DNA of 64,000 nucleotides from Cystobacterineae bacterium (GTDB lineage Bacteria > Myxococcota > Myxococcia > Myxococcales > Myxococcaceae), in the NCBI GenBank assembly GCA_009782175.1, contig WRKR01000001.1:124001-188000 (forward strand). Reading direction: 5' to 3'. The notes under the pieces are model-generated. The model made no database searches and had not been told where the DNA came from. It worked only from the letters and a program-made list of their open reading frames with translations. Numbering within the stretch: position 1 is the stretch's first letter; each line of letters begins with the position of its first letter. The translations under genes were made by a program, and so were the position numbers. Below are positions 47,460-59,459 of this stretch, in pieces.

Positions 47460-48843
47460 TTTTTACCTCTTGTTGCTTTAATATGATGTCTAGTTCGACG
47501 AAACTATTCTTGGTAAGATGGGCAATTAATCCTTTAATGGCATTTGAATGGCCAGACATAGGAACTAATTCGTTTTTAAGGAATCGTTGCCCGGAGATAT
47601 GCTGCTTTTCAATGGTTTTCTCTTCTTTTTTTCCTCTGCTTGACTGAAAGGTTAATCGTGCATTCATAGTCAATGCGTGTTCGTATGGAAGGATAGCAAT
47701 CATTGGATACCACTTGCCCTTGATTAAAATCGGTTTTGTTATGATAGGACTCGCCATGCGATCCAAGGGCGGCTTGTCTTTTTTAACAGCACTGATGTTG
47801 GGAAAAAGCTCGGCGTCGGCTGGATCAAGATAATGTTTGGCAGGAGCCTTTTTTCTTGGGCCATCGGAAAAATGAAAATTGATAGGCAGCCCCAAGACGG
47901 CTCTTGGAAATGCGTTTAAGAAGATATCACTGACAACTGGTTTGGAGTGACCTAAGTGGCCGGACAGAGCACAACCAGTAATAGCGCGGATCGCATCAGG
48001 TTCGGGCCACTTTGAACGACCGGGAACAAGTATTACATTGCCGCTTCGTAATTTTTTCTTACGCTTATTGCCACGAAAACTCTGTCTGTAGTCTCGATAG
48101 ATTTCAAGTGCCTTATTCCAAGCAGTTAAGGGAGTCATCTCGGCAGTTAAGGGAGTCATCTCGTCGGAGTCGAATAAATAAATATCGATACTTGTCAGAA
48201 ATGTGTTGTCTATATTATTTTCAGACGAAGGCTCGGTAGCGATCAAATGCAATGCGCCACAGCCACGACGTGTCCTGGCGCCGACTCCGCCAAAGCGAAT
48301 CCACGTCAACACTGCATTTTCAATCTCCAGCTTTTCTCTATCCGTCAATAAGGAAGAAAAGATAAGTTCCAATTTAAACTTGTAACCCTCCCGCAGCAAC
48401 TGGAGACAAGGCGTTTCACCTTGTGTGGCGGGGAAAAGAGCATACAGCTCTGGGCCAAATTTTTCAAATCCATAACCACTGCCAGCATTTTCTCTCCAGT
48501 AGTTTTTGTTTCCTTTCTTGTCAGGAGGATTTTGAATGACGTTGGTGTCCACTTTGCTTGGAGTTTTTGTATTGCCCCATAACCGGCTTTCTGCGTCAAA
48601 CAATTTTTTAATGTCCGGGTAGTCTGCCCCATAAAGCAATCGCCACCAATACCGCAAATGCCCACGTATTTCCGTTGCCCGCACCGGCATTGTTTCGTCA
48701 ACCTCACCCGTTTCCACCCCACCGCCAAACATGGGAGTCACAACCTCAATGACATAAGTTTTTTTATTTTGTTCTGCCTCTTCGCGACGTTTTTTAAGGA
48801 AACTCTCAATGGCTCGCAATTTAGGTTTTGTGGTTTCAGACAT
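47452..48843 (-). CDS. cmr1: Cmr1 (Cas7-like subunit, type III-B)
   Basis: A 463-aa protein from the ATG at 48843 (MSETTKPKLRAIESFLKKR), with GAGGGG upstream; a longer frame into cas4 was rejected. TYVIEVVTPMFGGGVETGEVD and VRATEIRGHLRYWWRLLYG are the Cmr1 hallmarks. FGGVGARTRRGCGALHL is the glycine-rich loop. Cmr1 sits with Cmr6 at the complex head. An in-frame 21-bp tandem duplication (EMTPLTA twice) lies in the middle. Confidence 0.93.
   Translation of the reverse strand: MSETTKPKLRAIESFLKKRREEAEQNKKTYVIEVVTPMFGGGVETGEVDETMPVRATEIRGHLRYWWRLLYGADYPDIKKLFDAESRLWGNTKTPSKVDTNVIQNPPDKKGNKNYWRENAGSGYGFEKFGPELYALFPATQGETPCLQLLREGYKFKLELIFSSLLTDREKLEIENAVLTWIRFGGVGARTRRGCGALHLIATEPSSENNIDNTFLTSIDIYLFDSDEMTPLTAEMTPLTAWNKALEIYRDYRQSFRGNKRKKKLRSGNVILVPGRSKWPEPDAIRAITGCALSGHLGHSKPVVSDIFLNAFPRAVLGLPINFHFSDGPRKKAPAKHYLDPADAELFPNISAVKKDKPPLDRMASPIITKPILIKGKWYPMIAILPYEHALTMNARLTFQSSRGKKEEKTIEKQHISGQRFLKNELVPMSGHSNAIKGLIAHLTKNSFVELDIILKQQEVKNA
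48123..48168 (-). repeat. In-frame 21-bp tandem duplication within cmr1
   Basis: The plus-strand unit CAGTTAAGGGAGTCATCTCG with one further base occurs twice in a row. It gives the heptapeptide EMTPLTA twice (MTPLTAEMTPLTAW) in a linker of Cmr1. The frame is kept, so the protein is probably functional. The identical copies suggest a recent slippage or duplication event. Confidence 0.85.
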
Positions 48844-48875
48844 GTCATTTCCCCTCGAAGTGTTGACAAGCGCCG

Positions 48876-49517
48876 TCACTTGCTTTCCGTCGCTTCGTTG
48901 TTCAGCATTTTTTGCAGCCACGCATTCACGTTGCGCCCATGTGCCAAAAGTTTGGGTTGGCAGTCGTCGATGAGAGAGCATGCGTCGCAGCGTTTGGCTT
49001 CATATGTAGCCAGTGGCGTTTTTCTGCCTTCAACCAATGCACGCGTGTCGGCGATAACTTGGCAAGTCAAAACGCGCAGCACTTCGTCGAAGGCAACGAC
49101 TTGCCGCCGCCGCGTTTTGCCATAATAGAGTGCGCCTTCAGGGCAAGGTTTCCCCAACATTCCTTCCAGGCACAATGCCTGCGCGCAAAGCTGCACTTCG
49201 TCGGCGCGGTGTGCTTTCGGTTTGCCGCGCTTATATTCAACCGGATATGGTTGCTCACCGTGTGCGGTGGCATGAAACTCGACGACATCGGCCACACCCG
49301 AAATGCCCAGCGCCTCGCTCTCCAGTGGCATTGCGGTGACAACTCGCACACCCTTGCGTTTTTCCACTGCCGGTTGGTTGGCCTTGTCATGCAGCAACCG
49401 ACCCTCAGCAGTGAAACGGTTTTCGCTCCAAATGCGTTCAATGTGAATCAGCGCGCATTGGCGCGGACAATAGAGGTAGTGCTGGAGGGCGGAGAGGGGA
49501 ACGGGGGCTTCACTCAT
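48876..49517 (-). CDS. cas4: Cas4 (type I-C adaptation nuclease)
   Basis: A 213-aa RecB-family nuclease. The Fe-S cysteines are in LYCPRQCALIH (Cys17, Cys21) and RCDACSLIDDCQPK near the C-terminus. RecB-type catalytic residues are in LLHDKANQ (His), ISGVADVVEF (Asp) and PVEYKRGKPK (Glu-x-Lys). Cas4 trims prespacers and selects the PAM with Cas1-Cas2. Normally it is followed directly by cas1; here the Cmr module intervenes, starting 32 bases after its stop. Confidence 0.95.
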   Translation of the reverse strand: MSEAPVPLSALQHYLYCPRQCALIHIERIWSENRFTAEGRLLHDKANQPAVEKRKGVRVVTAMPLESEALGISGVADVVEFHATAHGEQPYPVEYKRGKPKAHRADEVQLCAQALCLEGMLGKPCPEGALYYGKTRRRQVVAFDEVLRVLTCQVIADTRALVEGRKTPLATYEAKRCDACSLIDDCQPKLLAHGRNVNAWLQKMLNNEATESK

Positions 49518-49587
49518 ATTTCAGTTCCTGCCAGGACTTCCAAAAACCTCGTACAACCCATGTCCTGTTCATATGTCGTCTGTGTTT

Positions 49588-50477
49588 TTATCCGAATGGT
49601 TTTTGCAACTCCACTCCCTCCGGCATGTTGGAGTCTATCGTCACTTTATAGTCTCCAAAACCATGTGCCGGTGTGCCGTCTTCACCACGCACACGCTCCA
49701 CTTTTATTTTGTTAAACAGCTCATGCGCCGGTGCATTTCCGAGCGCGTCGGCGTGCTTGAATGCATATAAACCGCGCGCTGCCATTTCGCCGCGTGCTGC
49801 CGAGCGATCATGCTCAAACATGTTTGCAAGTGCTTTCCACAGCAATTGCAGATCGTCATCGGAAAAACCGGTGCGCTCGGCGAGCTTGGCGGAGATGAAA
49901 CCATGCACGCGATAGAGTCCATAGGGGATAATGTGCTTTCGGCCCATGGTGCGGTTGTCGCCGCTTTGCTCTTCCGCCTCGCGCTCGGTTGTCACTGCCA
50001 TGCGGGTGATGGAAATTTCAAGTGGAATAACTGGGTCCACTGAGCTTGCGAAGGCCAACTGCACAGGGCCACGCACCTGTCCGGCGTTGACGCCCGTAGT
50101 CATCACCGCACCGAAGGCGCGCACGTCAAAAAAATTTGTGCACATCCAGAAGGTGAGTTCACGCGACTTCGCTTCGTCCTTTGGCAGTTTTTTATATTTG
50201 TCTTTGGCGTCCGGTGGAATTCCCAGTGCCTCCCAGGCCAGTTTATGTTGGTTGTTGAGAATGGCTTTCTCCTGCATATAAATGGCGTGACCGGCGGCAT
50301 TGTCTTTCGCAAGCATGACGAAGTTGCGAATTTTGCGCTTGAGGCAAACATCCGTCACCAGTCCTCGGTTGGTTTCCGGGTCGAGGCGTGGCAGGTTGCC
50401 AGCATCCGGGTCGCCGTTGGGGTTGCCGTTGGTGACGTCGAACAAATAGACAAATTCATAGCGGTGAGCGAGTGCAG

Positions 50478-50481
<4 letters not shown>
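49588..50481 (-). CDS. cas7: Cas7c/Csd2 Cascade backbone subunit
   Basis: A 297-aa protein starting [32 protein letters not shown], written here in two parts: [17 protein letters not shown] and [11 protein letters not shown]. This is the hallmark of Csd2. Further family segments are [22 protein letters not shown] and [19 protein letters not shown]. It coats the crRNA spacer in the I-C Cascade. It overlaps cas8c by 4 bases. Confidence 0.96.
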
Positions 50482-53017
<2,536 letters not shown>

Positions 53018-53155
53018 AACATACCATGAAGACAACTCACCCAAGACAACACTGTAAATTCTTAAATCCGAACATCAGGAATCTACATAGGCTCCACGGA
53101 CGACACAACGTTTTTAATGTGAGTGCAGCAGATGTTTTTTTTATTTCAGTTGCCA
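53018..53155. promoter_or_regulatory. Gap between cas3 and cas5c, probable internal promoter region
   Basis: About 140 bases of AT-rich non-coding DNA in an otherwise tightly packed operon. On the minus strand it contains TTGTCT and TATGTT motifs just before the mini repeat element, which could start either a small RNA or the cas5-cas8-cas7 transcript. A 10-mer on the minus strand at 53127-53118 (TGCACTCACA) resembles the first ten bases of the mini-element spacer (8 of 10). Confidence 0.4.
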
Positions 53156-55435
53156 TCACCACGTCGTCTTCTCTGCCTCCACAAACGTCGGATTCTCCCA
53201 GCGCAAGCCCATGTGTGCGTCATAGAGGCACTCATTTGCCAGCACCATGAATTGCTCGCCGAAACGCTTCTCCTCCTCCGCTTGCACCGCACCTGCATGG
53301 TGCAAGCCACGGAATATGGATTCGGGCACTTGCACCACATAGGGTTGGAGGGCGCGGGCGATGGCGCCGGGGTTTTCCACAAAACGCAACTTCTGCAGCA
53401 AGGCTTTGACGGGACTTTCTCCTTCTTCGTCCGCCTTAAATGGCACAACAATGGGGCGTTGCAGGTTGTCAATTATCCGAAATTGCCTGGCCACGGTTTC
53501 AAACGGCATGCCGTCAATGCCGCCATTTTTGAGCAAGCCGAGAATGTTGTGCGAGTCGAGCGCCTCCGCGCCTTTTTGCCAATATAACTCTCGGAAATAG
53601 GCGTGGATGGCATCCAATGAAAGCGGGTTGTCGGCGTGGTGCCTCAGCGTCAGACGCATGGCCTGGGCAAATTGTTTTAATTCCGGAGGAGGTGGCCATG
53701 CGTCGGCGCGGAAAATGTGCACGAGGCTGTTGTCGCGGGCGCGAAGGCCTTCGCGGTTGCAACGGCCTGCCGCTTGGGCAATAGAATCCAACCCGGCTTC
53801 GGCACGCAGCACATAGGGGAAGTCAACGTCCACACCGGCCTCAATGAGTGAGGTTGAAATGAGTCGGCACGGGAGGTTGTTTTCAGGACGAAGCTTCTCG
53901 CGGATGGATTTGAGGACTTGGCTTCGGTGGCGGGCGCACATGAAGGTGGAGAGGTGGCACGCACCGGGCTCCGCGCGAATGGCTTCAAACAACACGCGCG
54001 CATGTCGGCGGTTGTTGACAATGCACAGCACCTGTGGACTTTCCTTGAGGCGTTTTGCCAGCGCGTCGTCGTCTTGCTCGCCAACGTGGCATGCGCGCAC
54101 ACGCTCCAGTTGTTGGTATAAACGCTTGGGCTCAGGCGCCAACTCACGGACATTCGTCAGTCCGTTGCTAAAGCCTTCATTGGCGTTGAGTGCCGGCTGT
54201 GTTGCCGTGCACAACACAACGCTGCAACGGTAATTGCGCGCCAACTCGTCAATGGCTGCCACACAGGGGCGCAGCAATTTGAGCGGCAGTGTTTGGGCTT
54301 CGTCGAGAATAATGACGCTGCCGGCAATGTTGTGCAATTTTCGGCAACGGGAGGAGCGGTCGGCGAAGAGGCTTTCAAAAAATTGCACAGCAGTAGTGAC
54401 GACGACGGGTTTGTCCCAGTTTTCCGCTGCACGGCGCAATTTGTCGCGACTGTGTTTTTCCTTTATGGTGTCATTGTCAAAGGCGCTGTGGTGCTCCAAC
54501 ACCGCCGCTTCGCCCAATTCACCAAAGGCCTTGCGAAACTCGGCGGCATTCTGCTCAATAATGGAGGTGAAGGGGATAACATAGACAATGCGCCGAAGTT
54601 GATATTTCAGCGCATGCTCCAAGGCGAATGCCAGCGAAGCCAATGTTTTCCCGCCGCCGGTGGGCACGGTGAGAGAGAACATTCCTTGGGGAAGTGCGGC
54701 CTGTTTGCACACGTGCTGGAGAATATGGTTGCGCAGTTGGTTGACTTCAGAGTCGGCTTTAAATGCAGCCAGCCTGGTGTTGAGTTTGGCCTGCAATGCC
54801 GTCAACGGCGGGCCGCTCTCGCGCAGTGAAGGGCGGCCTTCTATGCTGTCATAAAACGCCTCGGTGTCGAGAAAGTCAGCATCAACGACACAGGAATAAA
54901 GCATGCGGGTGAGAAAGGACAACTGGAACATGGCCAATTCGGCATGCGGCTTGAAGCCCTGAGGCAATGGGCATTGCCTGGGCAAGGAGGTTTCTGTTTG
55001 CCACGCGCTCAGCAGCTCTGGAATGCCTCTGCGCGCCAAGCGCTCTTTCAGCGAGGCGCGTGTTTGGCCCTCGCGCCCATTGGCAAGCCCGGCATGGTGC
55101 CCGGCGATGACATAGGCCAAAAGCGTGCCCCGTTTCTCTCCATAGTGTTGGATGGCTGTTTGCGCGCCTTGCACCGCATGCTCGGCGCGAATGTTTTCGC
55201 CGGCAATGCGGCGCTGGACTTCCTGCGTATATTTTCCAAAGTCATGCAACAGGCCTGCAATAAAAGCCAGTCCCTCGGCGCTAAAAATGCCGGCAAACTC
55301 AGCAGCCATTTGGGCAACATTGCCCAAATGCGCGGCCAGGAGTTGCCAGTCGGCGCAGTCTTCGCGGCCAGTGGAATGGGCATAAAAACGCCTGGGTGTT
55401 TCGGAGGGGATTTTGGAAAAGCCAACAACGGACAT
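53156..55435 (-). CDS. cas3: Cas3 helicase-nuclease (type I-C)
   Basis: A 759-aa protein from the ATG at 55435 (AAGAGGG upstream; a longer frame to 55501 was rejected). The N-terminal HD nuclease has LLHDFGKYT (His64-Asp65), EHAVQGA (His86) and AGHHAGL (113-114). The SF2 helicase has Walker A PTGGGKT (258-264), DEAQ (378-381), the motif III-like CTATQPAL, and QAAGRCNREG. Cas3 is recruited by Cascade to degrade target DNA. It is the first gene of the locus. Confidence 0.96.
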   Translation of the reverse strand: MSVVGFSKIPSETPRRFYAHSTGREDCADWQLLAAHLGNVAQMAAEFAGIFSAEGLAFIAGLLHDFGKYTQEVQRRIAGENIRAEHAVQGAQTAIQHYGEKRGTLLAYVIAGHHAGLANGREGQTRASLKERLARRGIPELLSAWQTETSLPRQCPLPQGFKPHAELAMFQLSFLTRMLYSCVVDADFLDTEAFYDSIEGRPSLRESGPPLTALQAKLNTRLAAFKADSEVNQLRNHILQHVCKQAALPQGMFSLTVPTGGGKTLASLAFALEHALKYQLRRIVYVIPFTSIIEQNAAEFRKAFGELGEAAVLEHHSAFDNDTIKEKHSRDKLRRAAENWDKPVVVTTAVQFFESLFADRSSRCRKLHNIAGSVIILDEAQTLPLKLLRPCVAAIDELARNYRCSVVLCTATQPALNANEGFSNGLTNVRELAPEPKRLYQQLERVRACHVGEQDDDALAKRLKESPQVLCIVNNRRHARVLFEAIRAEPGACHLSTFMCARHRSQVLKSIREKLRPENNLPCRLISTSLIEAGVDVDFPYVLRAEAGLDSIAQAAGRCNREGLRARDNSLVHIFRADAWPPPPELKQFAQAMRLTLRHHADNPLSLDAIHAYFRELYWQKGAEALDSHNILGLLKNGGIDGMPFETVARQFRIIDNLQRPIVVPFKADEEGESPVKALLQKLRFVENPGAIARALQPYVVQVPESIFRGLHHAGAVQAEEEKRFGEQFMVLANECLYDAHMGLRWENPTFVEAEKTTW

Positions 55436-56031
55436 TATTGCCCTCTTGAGTTTTCTTGAGCTTCTCTTCGCCTTTAGACGCACCTTGAAAAAAAGCGCCA
55501 TGTTTTCTGGGTTGGGCTATATTCTATATTCTATGTTGAATTGATCTGCTGCTACACACATAGCGAAGCTCATAGGGAAGTTGGCAAAAACCATGTACTA
55601 TGCGTCCACGCCGTCCATGGCGTGGGCGTTTTGAAATGAGGGCAAAAAAACGTCATATAACAGGCCTGTTTATGCTACGGCGCAAAAGCGCCTCGGGTTC
55701 CGTTCGGCTAGGTCGCCTGCGGCTCCCACGCCTCACTCCACCACATTGGCGGCGGCGATCTTTCTACGCAAGCCCTTATACCCCGCCGCCAAGGTCGCAA
55801 ACAGCCGAAATATTAGGCGACAGTTTTGCTTGGAATAAATCAGAACATCTGGCTTTATTAACATCATCTCATGCTAAAACCGGAAATAACACCTGTATTT
55901 TCTGATCTATTTGGCCTTGTTAGCCATCCATAAACTTGCATGCTGTGAGTTTTCTGACAAAGAAGTGAAGTGGAAAGCTTTTTAAAAAGGAGGGGGAGCC
56001 GTTTTAAAGTCAAAAGTTCAGCTGTTTTGCT
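55436..56031. other. Non-coding region upstream of cas3
   Basis: 596 bases between cas3 and the ammonia-lyase gene. The cas3 promoter is likely in 55500-55560, where the minus strand has the direct repeat ATAGAATATAGAATATAG. A hairpin CCACGCC/GGCGTGG (55606-55612 with 55619-55625, 6-nt loop) is followed by TTTTG on the plus strand. The 101-codon plus-strand frame at 55600-55905 is Arg-rich, has no recognised homologue and is probably not a gene. Confidence 0.5.
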
Positions 56032-57561
56032 TCATCCATTTTCCTGCAGAAAGGATGTTATTTTTTGTATATCTAAATGCTTAGGGGTGTCTTCCACAAA
56101 TAGAGGCGATAATGTGCGGATTTGCCTATAGGTTTCCTGTGAGTTTTCTGACAATTGCTCATGTATTTTCAGAAAGTCGATGGCCTGCACAATGGCCATC
56201 AGCTCAATGGCTAGAACTTGGAAGGCATTTTCAATAACGGTGCGGGCAATATTGGCGGCGTTGGTTCCCATGCTGACAATGTCCTGGTTGTCGTTGTTGT
56301 TGGGAATGCTGTGTATATACATGGGGTTGGCCAAGGTTTGGCATTCGGCGGTGGTGGATGTTGCCGTAAACTGCACCGCCTGCATTCCATAGTTGAGGCC
56401 GGGTTTGCCCAAGTTGACAAAGGCGGGCAGGAGGTTGTTGATGCGATCGTGCATCAAATAATTGAGTTGCCGCTCGGCCAGCATGGCAAGCTTCGTCACA
56501 GCTATTTTCAGCTTGTCCATTTCAAAGGCCACATAGTCGCCGTGAAAATTTCCGCCGTGGTATATGTTCTCGCTTTGCGGATCCACCACGGGGTTGTCGC
56601 CTACGGCGTTGAGCTCCGTGCTGAGCACTTCTGCCGCATTTTGCAAGGTATCATATACCGGACCTAATATCTGCGGCACACAGCGTATGGAATAATAATC
56701 CTGCACCTTGTCACTGAAAACATTCTGGCAATTTCCATTATAGAAATGCTCACACCGCCTCCTTATTCTTCGGCTTCCTTGGGTTTGTCGCTGCATTTGT
56801 GTCGCAACGTGCAGCTGCCCTTTGTGAGGTTTGAGGCGGTTTAACTCCTCAGAAAAATGATCGTCAAAGGAGCCTACAATTTCACAAACCGCGGCTGATG
56901 CTCGGATGGCCCACCTCAACAGCCGCTGCCCTCTAAGCAGGTTGACCATTCCAATGCCCGTCATGGTTGAGGTGCCATTGACAAGCGCCAACCCTTCCCT
57001 CATGTATATGGAAATAGGCCGCAACCCCTCTTGCTCGAAAACCACACTGACAGGCATGGTTTTCCCACGGTATATGGCTTCGCCTTCGCCGATCAGACAC
57101 AAGGCAAGGTGCGCCAGCTGCACCAAATCCCCACTGGCACCTACACCACCGTGCTCAAAAATGACGGGACAAATGTCGCGGTTAAACAGCTCAGCCAGCA
57201 ACTCAATGGCTGAAGGGTGCACACCCGAATGTGCTCGCAGCAAGGAGGCCATTCGAGCAATCAGGGTGGCTTTGACATAAATGGGCGGCAATATTTTGCC
57301 CGTTCCGGCCGCATGGCTGCGTATAAGGTTATATTGCAATTGTTGTATTTCATTCTCCTTCACCCTATATTGTGCCATGGGCCCAAAACCGGTGTTGAGC
57401 CCATAAATAACTTTGTCTCGCGCAAAGCGTTGAAGGAAATGATAGCACTCCTCCACCTTTTTCATGGATGAGGCGTCGAGTACAAGCTGACACCCCGGAT
57501 CCAACAAGCGCTCCACATCCGAAATGCTGAGGGCTCCTGCCCTTAACCTAACAATATTCAT
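56032..57561 (-). CDS. Aromatic amino-acid ammonia-lyase, tyrosine ammonia-lyase-like
   Basis: A 509-aa enzyme of the MIO-dependent lyase family. The MIO cofactor forms from Ala142-Ser143-Gly144 in GGVGASGDLVQLAHLAL. Catalytic Tyr53 lies in VIYGLNTGFGPMAQYRV. The substrate-selecting pair is Ser82-His83 in LQYNLIRSHAAGTGK. Long stretches (VQFTATSTTAECQTLANPMY, HSIPNNNDNQDIVSMGTN, IYHGGNFHGDY) match what I recall of the Flavobacterium johnsoniae tyrosine ammonia-lyase nearly word for word. A role in making p-coumaric acid from tyrosine fits better than histidine degradation; no hut genes are adjacent. It stands alone, so the pathway partner is not visible. Confidence 0.85.
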   Translation of the reverse strand: MNIVRLRAGALSISDVERLLDPGCQLVLDASSMKKVEECYHFLQRFARDKVIYGLNTGFGPMAQYRVKENEIQQLQYNLIRSHAAGTGKILPPIYVKATLIARMASLLRAHSGVHPSAIELLAELFNRDICPVIFEHGGVGASGDLVQLAHLALCLIGEGEAIYRGKTMPVSVVFEQEGLRPISIYMREGLALVNGTSTMTGIGMVNLLRGQRLLRWAIRASAAVCEIVGSFDDHFSEELNRLKPHKGQLHVATQMQRQTQGSRRIRRRCEHFYNGNCQNVFSDKVQDYYSIRCVPQILGPVYDTLQNAAEVLSTELNAVGDNPVVDPQSENIYHGGNFHGDYVAFEMDKLKIAVTKLAMLAERQLNYLMHDRINNLLPAFVNLGKPGLNYGMQAVQFTATSTTAECQTLANPMYIHSIPNNNDNQDIVSMGTNAANIARTVIENAFQVLAIELMAIVQAIDFLKIHEQLSENSQETYRQIRTLSPLFVEDTPKHLDIQKITSFLQENG

Positions 57562-57684
57562 TGTGTTTTAGTGCCCAGTCCTCAAACGGCGACACATCTC
57601 CCCGCCAGTTCTCCAAGTTTCAATGCCATTTCTCCTGATCAACTGAAGGCCCCCCCTATCACCAGAGCTTTGGGTTCTCAATAT

Positions 57685-59250
57685 TTATTGCTGTTCTAAT
57701 TCTATGGTGCCCACCTGGTTGCGGCCGTTGTTTTTGGCATCATACAGTGATCTATCTGCACGGTGAAGAATTTCTTCAGGTTTTAGATCGGCAGCTTGAA
57801 GGGCAGCAATGCCAATGCTGGTTGAAAAAGAAAGCTCTTTCCCTCGGATGGGAACACGCAGCTGGTTAATTATTTTGCAAATCCGCTCGGCCAAATGTTT
57901 TGCCGCCTCAATGGGGGTTTGTGGCAACAAAACCACAAATTCTTCTCCGCCAAAACGTGCAAAAAAATCAACATTTCTCAAATTTTTTATGACAACATTG
58001 GCAAAGACAATCAAAATTTCATCCCCCGTCTGGTGGCCATAGGTGTCATTGATGGTTTTGAAATGATCTAAGTCAAACATCAACAGTGACAATGGATTGT
58101 TATAACGACGTGAACGCGCAAATTCATGATCCATCAACTCTATAAAACGTCGTCTATTTAAAACCCCAGTCAAAGGGTCGATCGTTGCCATACGCGACAC
58201 TTCAATATTCAACGTGGCTTGTTCAGCCAATAAACGCATTTGCTGTTTTCCTGCTAATAAAATAGCCACACTCGCAACAACAGCCAAACCCAAAAGCACA
58301 GCAAAATTCTTCCAAAAGCTTTTCAATATGTCATGATAATCGACGGAAACCACCACACTCACGGGAAACTCTTCCAGGGGGGCATAGCTGATGAGCTTCG
58401 TTCTGCCGTCAAATGTGGAATCAAACATCCAAATGGTGGAATGTTTTTCATGTTGAGAGAAATATTCAATGTCTTGAGGATAGCTTTTGCCTAAAACACC
58501 TTCTTTAGAAGGTGAGCGTGTCAGCAAGGTGCCGTCATCTTTAAACAAAACAACGCTACCGCTGGGTTTGATGCGTTGTTGCTCATAGAGGCCATTTAAT
58601 ATGTCCAGTTTAATGGCCACCAACAACATCTCCACGCCATGTCGCGGCATGGAGAGTGGCAAAACAACGGGAATAACCCAATCCTCCGAAACCCGACCTT
58701 TGAGAGGCGCCGAAATATAAATGTTTGAGCCATGGTTTCCGGAAAGAGCTTTGAAATATTCCCTGTCGCGAACATTGCCTAATGCTATTTTATGGCTCAA
58801 TGTTTTTGTATGGCTTAATGCTTCTTTCTTGTTGGGTTTTGGATAGTCAGAAGCCAAATTATAAATATTGCCTTGAGAATCAATGGCATAAAAATCTACA
58901 AATAAGCCGGTTTCCTTTCGAAATTTTCCTGAATAAGCAAAGCTGTTGAAAAATGCTTCGTTGATAACTGTGGATTCTGGGTTTTGCATCAGCCATCCGT
59001 CAATCGCCATCAAAAAAGTTTGGACGAGACGAAATTGGCTGCGTGTTTGGTCCTCTATTGCGGAATTCATCTGCTTGAGCATCTGGGAGGTATTTTCCAC
59101 ATGGTTGCGATACATGTTGATCCCCCACACCAGAACTATCCCCCAAAGAGATAATAAAAACAATGCAATAGAGAGCTTTGCGTGGCGCCAAACTTTAAGC
59201 CCGGCAGATTCGTTGTTTCCTTTCGCTGAATTGAGCATAGGCGTGGCCAA
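57685..59250 (-). CDS. Membrane diguanylate cyclase with Cache sensor
   Basis: A 521-aa protein with transmembrane helix 1 (26-46), a periplasmic double-Cache domain (about 50-310, with NVRDREYFKALSGN and YAIDSQGNIYNLASDYP), helix 2 (316-334), then a GGDEF domain. The active site is GGEEF at 434-438, and the inhibitory I-site RNVD lies at 425-428, five residues before it, so product feedback is expected. It makes cyclic di-GMP in response to a periplasmic small molecule. It is a single gene between non-coding gaps. Confidence 0.93.
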   Translation of the reverse strand: MATPMLNSAKGNNESAGLKVWRHAKLSIALFLLSLWGIVLVWGINMYRNHVENTSQMLKQMNSAIEDQTRSQFRLVQTFLMAIDGWLMQNPESTVINEAFFNSFAYSGKFRKETGLFVDFYAIDSQGNIYNLASDYPKPNKKEALSHTKTLSHKIALGNVRDREYFKALSGNHGSNIYISAPLKGRVSEDWVIPVVLPLSMPRHGVEMLLVAIKLDILNGLYEQQRIKPSGSVVLFKDDGTLLTRSPSKEGVLGKSYPQDIEYFSQHEKHSTIWMFDSTFDGRTKLISYAPLEEFPVSVVVSVDYHDILKSFWKNFAVLLGLAVVASVAILLAGKQQMRLLAEQATLNIEVSRMATIDPLTGVLNRRRFIELMDHEFARSRRYNNPLSLLMFDLDHFKTINDTYGHQTGDEILIVFANVVIKNLRNVDFFARFGGEEFVVLLPQTPIEAAKHLAERICKIINQLRVPIRGKELSFSTSIGIAALQAADLKPEEILHRADRSLYDAKNNGRNQVGTIELEQQ

Positions 59251-59459
59251 TGGGGGATTTGAGTAAAAAAACGAAGCGAAGGCGTTAGATCTTTCAGACC
59301 CGAATAACTTTATAACTACTAAACTCCAAAAAACATAAAAACTGGCTTAAATAATAAGCTGCCCATGGGGTTTTCACTTGGGGAGGGGGCAAGCGGGGAA
59401 ACGCCAATTTTGCGTTTTTCTGCAGGGCGCAGCGTTTGGGGGCTTATAAAGGGGCCTTC
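59251..59459. other. Intergenic region, no gene seen
   Basis: About 210 bases upstream of the diguanylate cyclase and downstream of the BamB-like lipoprotein. The AT-rich part around 59290-59350 (TATAACTACTAAACTCC region) is the probable cyclase promoter. No hairpin terminator for the lipoprotein operon was identified. Confidence 0.4.

Noticed and set aside
55600-55905. A 101-codon plus-strand frame upstream of cas3
   Set aside because: Arg/Pro-rich, no recognisable domain, weak start context, and it crosses the probable cas3 promoter region's far side.
56032-57561. Histidine ammonia-lyase (HutH) as the name for the MIO enzyme
   Set aside because: The Ser-His pair would allow it, but long stretches match the Flavobacterium tyrosine ammonia-lyase and no hut genes are adjacent.
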